Assembly: GCA_037367355.1 (NCBI GenBank)
Contig: CM074703.1
Span: 310,001 to 374,000 of the forward strand
Direction: 5' to 3'
DNA from: Neoscytalidium dimidiatum
Taxonomy: Eukaryota; Ascomycota; Dothideomycetes; Botryosphaeriales; Botryosphaeriaceae
Length of the DNA stretch: 64,000 bases
The position numbers and the translations under genes are program-made. Positions 55,468-64,000 of the stretch are shown here, piece by piece. The notes under the pieces were generated by a model that saw only the letters and a program-made list of their open reading frames with translations, did no database searches and was not told the DNA's origin. Position 1 is the first letter of the stretch. Every line of letters starts with the position of its first letter.

Positions 55468-56527
55468 ATGCGCAAGGGCGTACTTATTTTCCTGGTCATA
55501 AACATTATCGTCATCGGTCTGCTCGTTCGCAACGTCTGGACTCTCCTTGAGCTGCTTGTCGTCGATGGCTCCGAGGACCGCATTTCGCGCGCGGAACTGC
55601 CAGCCCCTAACTCTGGCGCAATCAGCGAACGGCCGCAATTGATCCCTAAGATCATTCATCAGACATATATCAACGAAAGCATCCCGCTGCGCTGGCAGGA
55701 AGCTCAGAAGAGCTGCATTGACTTGCACGAAGACTATGAGTACAAGTTGTGGACGGACAAGAAGGCACGCGAATTCATCGCCGCTGAGTACCCGTGGTTC
55801 CTGGAGACTTTCGACGGCTACGAGTTCCCCATTCAGCGCGCCGATTCAATCCGCTACTTCGTGCTTGCTCACTATGGCGGTATCTACATCGATCTCGACG
55901 ATGGCTGCAACCGCCGCCTGGACCCACTCCTTTCCTACCCGGCCTGGCTTCGCCGCACCGTGCCCACCGGCGTATCGAACGATGCCATGGGAGCTGTGCC
56001 GCGCCACCCTTTCTTCCTGAAGGTTATCGATGCGCTGCCGAGGTACAATCGCAACTGGTTGCTACCATACATCACCGTCATGGGCTCAACCGGCCCCCTG
56101 TTTCTGAGCGTTATCTGGAGACATTACAATAACGAGGGACCCGCTGAGGACGGGAGAGTCCGCATCTTGTTCGGTGACGAGTACAACAATCATCCTTGGA
56201 GCTTCTTTACGCACCATCTCGGCAACAGCTGGCACGGGGGCGACGTGAAGCTAATTTTCTGGGTATGGAAGATGTCGAGGGATTGTACATGGAAAACAGC
56301 TAACACCTCATTTCTAGATGGCTCGCCACTGGTTCCTCCTCACCGTGATCGGCTTCATCATCGGGTTTTCTGTTATCGGCGGGCTCTGGTGGACGTATCG
56401 CTGCATGGCGCAGAAGAGCAGAAGAGGTGGGCTTGCAAGGCTTCTACCATCCCTTGGATCGCGCCGGTCTGGAGACGTCGAGTACGAGCTCGTGAGCCGT
56501 GATGATGATGACCGCCACAAAGTGTAA
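55468..56527 (+). CDS. GT32 mannosyltransferase, MIPC synthase catalytic subunit (SUR1/CSH1-like)
   Basis: Golgi enzyme that mannosylates inositol phosphorylceramide. Two exons (55468-56262 and 56318-56527) with a 55-nt GTATGG...TAG intron give 334 aa. An N-terminal membrane anchor (about 4-30) is followed by IPKIIHQTYINESIPLRW, the start of the GT32 (Gly_transf_sug) fold. Then comes RADSIRYFVLAHYGGIYIDL with the catalytic DXD in YIDLDDG (about 139-145), and later HPFFLKVI and GNSWHGGD. Exon 2 codes a second membrane span (FLLTVIGFIIGFSVIGGLWW) and a short cytosolic tail, giving the two-span layout of yeast Sur1/Csh1. If the intron is kept, the frame continues to 56502 but the second span is lost. 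Confidence 0.9.
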
Positions 56528-58282
56528 CAGCATCTGGGGCAGCGCCATTCCTGTCCAGATTCCCAGCCGCCCATGCCGAACACGAAATCTACATACGAAT
56601 ATTTAATACGGTGGTGTTGATGATTTACATTGATGTTCTTCGATGATTCTTTCGAGTTGCCTTGGTACAGTCGGTAACCATTCAAGCGTACGGGCGTTGT
56701 CGGGACGCTTCGCAAGAGGAAAGGTAGGCGGAAAAGTCCGTTTGAAAACAAAAAAGGTGGTTACTTGGAAGAGGTCGTTTGCAAGGCGTTTTGGCGCGAC
56801 TGCAGAGAAGTCTACGGCCGGGATGTACAGGTGCTTCGGGTGCTTCCCCTCCCCTGCAAGATGAATTCTTCTGGATGCAAGAAATCCTGCATAATTACGA
56901 GCGACAGTGCGCTACGTCAGCTTTGGGGGACTGCAGCGAGCTGTGAAACATGAAATTTAATGCCACCTGCTTGACATGTGATGGATGTGTTGGTGCATGC
57001 CCTGGTTGCGCGAGTGTGCTGCGTGGCGCGGAGCATGTTCAGACTGATTTGGGAACACAGTGCCTCCGAGAAGAGCGCAATCTTGGTGGCTTCATGCGCA
57101 AGGTGGCCGAAGGGACGTGGTGATCATGGATGGTAAATTGCTGCAGTGGACGGCGGGCCATGCGAGCGGGGAGGACCCTGCTCCGGGAGGCGATAGACGC
57201 TGCGGATGAGCCAGTGAAAGGCGGCGCGGCGACGGCCAGATGACAAGGTGCGCAAGAGCGTTGAATGACAATGATACAACAATTTTGCACGGGCAGAGAC
57301 GTGGGGTGTCGCCGGTCGACCCCGGACGCGGGCCATCGGCGGGTGATTGCTCCGAGATACGAGTGTTTGCACGCCAAGACGATGCGCAGCCGTAGATGCT
57401 CGGTGCTCGTTGGAAGGTTTCGCGCGGCGTCGCAAACTCTGGGGACGCGGGCGGTGCGGGCAGGCTCGGGTTTCGCGCGGCAGCAGGGCGTGGTCGCCAC
57501 CAGCGCGGCGGAGCGATGCAGGGAGGCTTCCAGGGCGCGACGAGGTTGGCTGGCGGCGGCCGCCTCCAGGGACCGATCAGCCAGCGGCGCGCCCGTAGAA
57601 CCACTTGAAACACAAGATCATCGGCCAGTGATATCAAGCTGCCGTGCCGGACAGCAGTGATAGTCAGCGGCACAGGAACAGCAGGCAGGACGCCCACCGT
57701 TTGCCGTGCTATTTTTGCGGGCATCCAGTCGCGGCTGCTGCTAAGTGAAAGGGGCTCTTGAGAGGCGTGCTCCAGGCTCGAGCGAGCAGGCAGGTACCTA
57801 CCCAGGTAAACAGCGCGCCCGCCCGCCCCCGACAGCGGCAGCACCAGTAGCAGGTAGCAGCGGCACCAAGCACCAGCACCAGCACCAGCACCAGCAGCCG
57901 CCTTGCATGCCTCCCTACTAAAACACACAACTGCGCAGCAAACGGCTCCGCTCCACATCCTGGCCGCCGCACACACACAAGCACCACCGCCGCCAGCCAA
58001 GCATTTTCGACGGCTCCTTCACCGCGCAGGGCTCGAGGCTCCAGCTGCGCACGCCCGCAACAAAGTCCAACCACGCAGATCGGGGCAGCGTCGTCGCTTC
58101 TTGGCGCGACCCTTCCCCTGTGCTGCACCAAGCCCCAGGCCAACTTTCTTCACCTCACCACACACCGCACTCCTCTTCCGCCACCTCCCTCTACGCCTGC
58201 AAGCACGCCCCGAATGAGCCTGCATTGAACGCCGACACTCGCTCTTGCCGCGCTCCACGCTCGCTCCAGCAATCTGCTCGCC
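56528..58282. other. 1.75-kb intergenic region, no convincing gene
   Basis: 3' flank of the GT32 gene and promoter of SMI1. The longest frame (57092-58000, -, about 300 codons) is Arg/Ala/Cys/Pro-rich without family motifs. A CACCAG hexamer array lies at 57866-57897. Sequence from 58100 to 58282 is a C/T/A-rich leader. Confidence 0.45.
57866..57897 (+). repeat. (CACCAG)n hexanucleotide microsatellite
   Basis: About five hexamer units upstream of SMI1. Confidence 0.85.
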
Positions 58283-59868
58283 ATGACGCCGCCAAAGTAC
58301 GTCCACCTCCCCCTTTGCCCAATTCCCCAAGCGCCGCCGTCTAATCGCTCTGCAGCATGCTCACCTCGGCCTGGCGCGACTTCTGGCACACCATGACCTC
58401 TAATGACCGCCATGCCTCCCACGACTCTCCCTACCGCACCGGCCAGCACGTTCCGCTCCCCCAGAGCCGCCATACGCCGCTCACCTCCGTCGCAACCAGC
58501 GCAATGGAGTCCCGCACCGACTTCAACTCGCCCTACGCCCAGGATGACCCCTCCTCCAACGGCTTCGTCAGCTCCCCTCGTGCTCCCATGTCGCCCTCGT
58601 CTCCCTACTCGCCTGGCATGCGCTCCAGCATCGCCCGCCCTCCGGATGACAATCCCTCCATAGACGCCGTCAACTCCGGCGAGATCCAAATGCAAAGCTT
58701 CAGCGACGGGCTTCCGCCGCCTCCGCCTGTCGGACACTCGTGGAAGCGCATTGACCGGTGGCTCGAGGACCGCTTCGTGGAGCTCTGGGACAACATGTGT
58801 GAGGGTGCCACGCATAATGACGTGAATGAGCTGGAGCACATCCTGGACGTCACCCTGCCCGTCGAGGTCCGTGAGTCGCTGCAGATTCACGACGGCCAGG
58901 AGCGCGGTGGTCTGCCCACGGGCCTGTTCTTCGGTTGCATGATCTTGGACTGCGAAGAGATCGTCATGGAATACAACAACTGGCGCAAAGTTAATGAGGA
59001 GTTTCTCGCTAGTCAGCCGTCGTACCAGCCCCCGCAGGTGCCGATCAAAGCTGTCGCTGGCCCGTCCTCTTCTGCGGCGCCCAGCAACGCGCAGAAGGCT
59101 ACAAACCCCATGTGGAGACAGGATCTGATGTCGCGTCAGGATTCGCAGCCGCCAAATGCGATTCAGAAGGCCTATGCTCACCCTGCCTGGATTCCTCTCG
59201 CCCGCGACTGGGGTGGAAACTGCCTGGCTGTCGATCTCGCGCCTGGCCCCGCCGGCAAGTGGGGACAAGTCATTATTTTCGGTCGCGACTACGATACCAA
59301 ATACGTTGTCGCTCGTTCCTGGGCTGCCTTCCTCGCTCAGTTTGCGGATGACCTGTGCTCGGACAAGACTTACATCGACGAGGAAACTATGGAGTTCAAG
59401 CTCAAGATTTTCTCCAAGCAAAACGTCGAGCCGCCGTATCTTGAGATTCTCCGCTGGCGTTGCGACCAGAAGTATGGCCGCAAGCCCAAGAGAAGGCCGC
59501 AGAGCACACTATCAATCAACCCCAATGCTCCGCCTGCTGCCAACGGCACGAGCCCTTACGGCAGTCCAGCATCCGCCGGGGAAGACAGGGGTCGCTCGCC
59601 TCACAGGCTCAGCAAGAACGGGGCCAGTCCCCGGGTGCCTATCTCAAGCCCGTTAGCTCGTGTCGCGGAGGAGGCACCGCAGCCCATCAAGGTCCATACC
59701 GATGAGGAGAAACTCATTGAGATGAACACACCCCGGCCCAGCTCTGACCTGAACTCGAGCAACGCGACCCAGAAGAACAGCATGGAGAGTGACAAGGAGA
59801 ACAACAGCGAAAAGGGCAAGGGCAAGAGCGTCGTGACGTCGGAAGAGATGAAAACCGTCGAGATATAG
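58283..59868 (+). CDS. SMI1: SMI1/KNR4 cell-wall regulatory protein
   Basis: Intrinsically disordered hub with an SMI1_KNR4 domain. In yeast it coordinates glucan synthesis with the cell-integrity MAPK pathway. The main exon runs to 59868. I place the start in a 14-nt first exon (58283-58296) joined to 58356 through a 59-nt intron with a GTACGT donor, a CTAAT branch-like motif and a CTGCAG acceptor; this adds MTPPN to give 508 aa. Starting at the ATG at 58357 gives 503 aa and cannot be excluded. The Pro/Ser-rich N-terminus is followed by the globular domain (SWKRIDRWLEDRFVELWDN, GLPTGLFFGCMILD, then HPAWIPLARDWGGNCLAVDL and WGQVIIFGRDYDTKYVVA). The C-terminal third is polar, as in other KNR4 proteins. 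Confidence 0.92.
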
Positions 59869-61423
59869 ACCTCCCAGTCGCGCCTCGACGTGCTTGAACA
59901 TTCTTCACGAGCGCTTTCCGGCGCCCTTCTCTTACATTACGGGTTACAAGAAGCAAATGATACATTAAGACACATCATCGGAGTTGGATTTGGCAGTTGA
60001 CGACGGTGACTAAACCATGACGAATCCCATCATGGGTTCTACTTCTCGGGAGAGAGTGGGTTATGTCCTTACGCTTGCTTTCCATGGGGGAACGTTCACG
60101 GTGTATCAAAACTATCGGCAACAATTTCCTCTTTCCCCCAACAGTGAAGCATATCCATCCACTTTACGGATTGCTGGTTTCGACAGCACATGCCCTTTTT
60201 GACTTTCCTCGGACGACTCTGTTCTTTTACTGCTGCTGCTCTTGCTTTCTCTGCCTCGTTTCGCATGAGGCGAGCATGGACTGCTTGGCTGACCTGAGCC
60301 CTGAGCCCTTTTTCTCCTTTCTTGCATTGGGGCTTTTTCCCCCCTCGTTTTTGCAGAGCTGTCAATTTTTGCTTGGCTAAGTTGAGTTCAGTCAAAGTTT
60401 ACATCAGCCAGCAAGCGAGCCAGTCTGGAGTCCCTTTTCCCTTTCAGTTCGTTCGAGTTGCCGTGATCGTTGACGATGACGGCAAATTGGTGATAGAGGC
60501 TCTCATAGCCTTACTGAGGCGCTTCTGATTGGCGTTTGATTTTTTCTTTCTAACTTCGCTTCTCTCTGGCCTTCTGGCTCTCCCGGCATTTACGCAATGT
60601 GTAGTTGTATTAGCAGCAGCAGTGATAGATAAACATAAGCACAACGGATTTTGCGAAGGGATGGAGTAGTCTTCGGCAGCAGCAGACGAGTCTTGGTACT
60701 AGGGTTGTTTTTTCGCAGGTATCTTGTAGATTAATCGGGAACTTTGGGTGGGTTTTATCATTATGGAAATGAGAAATATCATAAAAATCATTGAAACACA
60801 GCGGGGACCGTAGCACTTCATCATACAGTCCGCAGCGAGGACGTTGTCACAGAAGTAACAAACGCCCTCTAGGATTGGGCTGCGGCATATGTCTCTCGAG
60901 CTTCCTTCACGCGTGAAGGTTTCAAGGAGCTTTCTGCAGGCGTTGGGTGCCTTCTTGCACATCTACGTCCGAGCCAAATCGACTTGCCATACATGCAGGC
61001 GCAATACTGTACCAGCCGACTTGGAGGGAAGAAGTCGGACGTCGGGTACATGATTGCCCGTGGGCGCTGGATGGGAGGTCCAGCTGGGGTAAAAGTCGCG
61101 ATACATACATGCTGTACGCGCACCCGCACCCGCGCAACCACGTCCGTGCGGCGGCAGCCCTTTTTTTTTTTTTTTTTGGTTTTGTCAGGAATCAACCGCA
61201 TGTCTTCTCACATCGACAACCGCATGTTTTCTCACATCGAAAAGAAAAGATGCGGTGGATGCCGGAGGTCAATGCTTGTAGGCACGGCCGCCCCATCGCT
61301 CCTTTCGACACCCCCTTGTGCGGCCCCGGCGCCTTCTAGAACCGTCGGATGAGCAGATATGCAAAGGTTTTATGACTCAGAGCGGGTGGCATTAGATGGG
61401 CGGCTGCATATCCGCACCGGCGC
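59869..61423. other. 1.55-kb convergent region, no convincing gene
   Basis: Between SMI1 (+) and the dehydrogenase (-). A Lys-rich 99-codon frame (60096-60395, -) begins with TTG, not ATG. T runs and a 22-bp duplication are present near 61160-61240. A TGACTCA heptamer is at 61373-61379. Confidence 0.45.
61197..61240 (+). repeat. two direct copies of a 22-bp unit
   Basis: The segment CCGCATGT(C/T)TTCTCACATCG with its short spacer occurs twice in tandem, differing by one base. Confidence 0.8.
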
Positions 61424-62306
61424 CTAGAATTTCTCGCAGGCGGGCCGCATGTCCAACTCGTGAGTCCACAGCTCGGGCTCTTGCTGATGAAGCCAGAGAT
61501 ACGTCTTCCCAACGGCGTCGGCACTCATCTTCTTACCGGATCGCTGGTCCTCTCCGTGGTCATCGGCTATGGCGCCGTTTGCAATAGTGTGTACGACGTG
61601 TATCCCTTTCTCCGACATTTCGCGGGCGAGCGTCTGGGCAAGTTGGCGCACCGAGGCGCGGCCAGCGCCGTAGGCGGCGAACTGGGCAGAGCAGCGCAGC
61701 GCCCCCAGCGTACCGGTGAAGATCAGAGTGCCTTTCTTGGAGCCGCCGTGGAGAAGGGGCGTTTCGCCGTGGTCGGTGAAGAAGCGTTTGAGCGATTCCT
61801 GCGCGAAAGTGAAGGCCCCGCCGACGTACGTTTCCAGTGACTCTGTGAACTCCTGTAGGAGCTGTGAGTTTGTGCTCAATTGAGTTGGGTCTGACTGGGT
61901 TCATCGGTGAATCACCTCGTAAGTCTCCTCCAGAAACGGCTTCTTGCTGCTGTGCTTGACACTGTAGATTGCCAGGCGTAGCTTCAGGTCCTGGAAAGAA
62001 GCGTGGTTCTTGATATCGGAGAACGTCTTCTTCAGAGATTCGGGCGACGTGTCGGTGGGAAATGACTCGAGCACGGCTCCTGGTGCGGACGAACGCAGCG
62101 TGTTGGCAAGTTCCTGCAAAGGCTCGGGGCGACGGGCGAGAAGTGCGACGGCAAGGTTGCCGTGAGCGGGGTGGGAGAGGACTCGAGCAATCCCAGCACC
62201 CTAAATACGGTTTGCGCTCCGATTCACTAGCTATTCTCTCGGACAGTGGGAAGCTTACCGTGCTCGGGCCTGCGCCGATGAGGATTGCGAGCCCTGATGG
62301 AGCCAT
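61424..62306 (-). CDS. atypical short-chain dehydrogenase/reductase
   Basis: Rossmann-fold protein, probably NAD(P)-binding. Three exons (62306-62259, 62200-61916, 61852-61424) give 253 aa. The first exon codes only 16 residues. Across intron 1 the dinucleotide motif reads ILIGAGPSTGAGIARVL, a variant of GxxxGxG. The usual active-site segment is FTGTLGALRCSAQFAAYGAGRASVR in pieces: the Tyr is present, but the residue four positions on, normally the catalytic Lys, is Arg (YGAGR), and the usual Ser is Thr or Gly. The enzyme may therefore be poorly active or act differently. Substrate unknown. It is divergent from VPS45, about 1.06 kb away. Confidence 0.85.
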
Positions 62307-63370
62307 TTCTTTAGGAGATTACAGAAGGTGGTGCAGATGTGGCCGGCGACGGACGTTCTCACAAGTTGGATTGTGTGTCGAGGCTACATTACTTCAATTA
62401 GTCGAGATTTAGTTAAAGAGTCCGAATGTTGAATAAGCACGAAGCGGGGAGATGGGAATGCTCATGACGTCATTTGATAAGTCGGGAAGTCCGTCCGCTA
62501 CGGCTCTTCATATGCCGTAAAACCCAACGGCCACGGACTTAGAGGAGGATGGATGGAATTCGAATCACGTAGGCCACGCTTTGCAGGCTACGTTGCGTCT
62601 CTGAGCTTCAGGTAGGGTAAAGCCTTGCGTCCCGCTCTTTCGCTCTACACAGTCAAGCATACTGTCGGAGGAGCTTTGTTGGGTAAGCGAAGGACGGAAT
62701 CAAAGCGATGGGAGAGGATACAATGAAGACCAGTTGGGGAAATGGTTTAGGGGGATTCAGACGCTCTGAGATAGTTGGCCTAGGGCATCTCAAAAGCTTG
62801 TCCGACGAAACGAGAGGGTATGCGAAGTAGAGAGACGATAAGTCTTGTCCCTGGTCGACGAAGGGCCCATGACAATGCCCATTCGCAATCAGCAACCACA
62901 CCAGTGCGTCCTCCGCGGGCATTAGGTATGCGCTACGAAGACGTCGGGCTCTCGTCGTAAGGAAGGCACGGACAAACACGGGAGTTGGGCACTCGCACTG
63001 GACGCGCCAGCATTGCCCCAGAGAAACAATGCAAATACGGGTAAGGCAAGTGTCTACAGGCCCGGCGAGTGCTGTAGGACGGGCCTAGGCGTTTGCTGTT
63101 CGTGCTCACATGCTGAGGAATGCAAAGCAGGATGGCGGAGAAGGGAGAAGGCGCTCGCCCAGCCTGTGGCTTACGTAGCGCTTGGCGGAGCAGCCGCAGC
63201 GATCGGCGCCGACTGGGGACTCAGGACAGCACCCGTACTGGACAGCTCCCCTCGCCGCTGTCCGCGCTGCAGCTCCCGTCCACGACCCATGCCGCCGCGC
63301 CCGTCTTCGAGCCCAACCCGCGACATAATCTCCTACTTTCGAGCGCATCCAGCGCCACCCTCTGCCCGTC
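62307..63370. other. divergent promoter region, no gene seen
   Basis: 1.06 kb between the dehydrogenase and VPS45. A 108-codon minus-strand frame (62653-62979) shows no motif and no codon bias. Confidence 0.5.
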
Positions 63371-64000
63371 ATGGATATCGTGCAGGCCGTCTCCGGCTAC
63401 ATCTCCAAGATGGTGTCGGCTGGCGACAGCTCCACCGGTTCTCAGGCCGCCAAGATGAAGATACTATTGCTCGACAGCGAGACGGTAGGTCCGTTACCTC
63501 GCCCGCCAGTGACCCCAGATCCGCCATTGACACACACTCTCTCTCTCTTTCTTTTTCTCTCTGCAGGTCCCTATCGTTTCAACCGCCACCACTCAGTCGG
63601 CTCTGCTCAGCCATGAAGTCTACTTGACCGAGTTCGTCCACCACCGACCCCCGAAGCCTGCCCCGCTGACCAGGCACAAAGTCGCCTCGACAGCCAGACG
63701 CGCGAGAAGATGCGTCACCTGCGCTGCCTGTGCTTCGTGCGCCCATCGCCCGAATCAATTCAATTTCTCATCGACGAGTTGCGGGAGCCAAAGTACGGTG
63801 AATACAATATCTGTAAGACGCTCCAGCCTCCCCTCCTGCCGAGCCATTCTAACTCGGCAAGATTTCAGCAACATAATACGTAAGTCCTCGCTCGAGCGCC
63901 TAGCCGAAGCCGATGACCACGAAGTCGTGCGCGCCGTCCACGAGTACTTCGCCGACTACCTCGTCATCAACCCCGACCTTATGTCCCTCAATCTACAACA
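63371..64000 (+). CDS. VPS45: Sec1/Munc18-family protein VPS45, 3' end missing
   Basis: SM protein that regulates the Tlg2/syntaxin-16 SNARE in Golgi-to-endosome transport. Four exons are seen: 63371-63484, 63567-63631, 63682-63812, and 63862 to the window end, about 149 residues. The N-terminus MDIVQAVSGYISKMVS, then KMKILLLDSETVPIVSTAT, SALLSHEVYLTD, EKMRHLRCLCFVRPSP, ELREPKYGEYNIYFSNIIR and ERLAEADDHEVV are typical of VPS45. The second intron is short (50 nt), with a GTTCGT donor and an AAAG acceptor; a CAG nearer the branch point is skipped, and only the AAAG keeps the frame. The third intron uses GGCAAG as acceptor. Confidence 0.93.

Noticed and set aside
57092..58000. 302-codon minus-strand frame upstream of SMI1
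   Set aside because: Composition (Ala/Arg/Pro/Cys-rich) is that of a GC-rich non-coding frame. No intron signals or motifs.
60096..60395. Lys-rich 99-codon frame, reminiscent of a nuclear basic protein
   Set aside because: Begins with TTG, has no upstream ATG, and sits in a convergent 3' region.

Overview
The window is nuclear DNA of a filamentous ascomycete (Pezizomycotina). Its protein families, gene density and introns (mostly 50-90 nt, GT-AG, with the usual fungal donors) fit a member of the Dothideomycetes, but I cannot place the species. I modelled 24 protein genes. The first (GCN2) and last (VPS45) are cut by the window edges. I saw no rRNA, tRNA, transposon, CRISPR array or RIP-degraded tract.

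Layout. 0-6 kb: 3' two-thirds of the eIF2-alpha kinase GCN2, then three weakly supported small ORFs, one with a degenerate 24-bp coding repeat. 6-15 kb: a conserved fungal multi-pass membrane protein (-), the a-factor-type pheromone receptor STE3 (+) and a secreted berberine-bridge-like FAD oxidase (-), followed by about 2.1 kb without a convincing gene. 15-28 kb: an OCRL-like inositol polyphosphate 5-phosphatase (-) divergent from DCP1 (+), a lipid-droplet-type serine hydrolase (-), and a very large Pro/Tyr/Thr-rich protein with a PAN/apple-like module (-). 28-36 kb: CTR9 of the PAF1 complex (-) and the spliceosome factor CWC2 (-). 37-46 kb: a full-size ABCB transporter (+), KAE1 (-) and an RKM4/SETD6-like SET methyltransferase (+). 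46-54 kb: EPL1 of NuA4 (-), the SNF1/AMPK beta subunit (-), a small hydrophobic protein (+) and a KIN17-like protein (+). 55-64 kb: a SUR1/CSH1-type GT32 mannosyltransferase (+), SMI1/KNR4 (+), an atypical short-chain dehydrogenase (-) and the 5' end of VPS45 (+).

The content is mostly housekeeping: transcription and chromatin (CTR9, EPL1), RNA processing and decay (CWC2, DCP1), translation control and tRNA or ribosome modification (GCN2, KAE1, SET protein), nutrient and stress signalling (GCN2, AMPK beta, SMI1), lipid and membrane traffic (OCRL-like, GT32, LDAH, VPS45). It is not a biosynthetic cluster. The less ordinary parts are the repeat-built PAN protein, the small ORFs at 3-6 kb, the single FAD oxidase, and several splice events that could switch protein C-termini (DCP1, AMPK beta, GT32). 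I did not find a convincing new multi-gene system. All exon boundaries were inferred by eye from splice signals and frame continuity.
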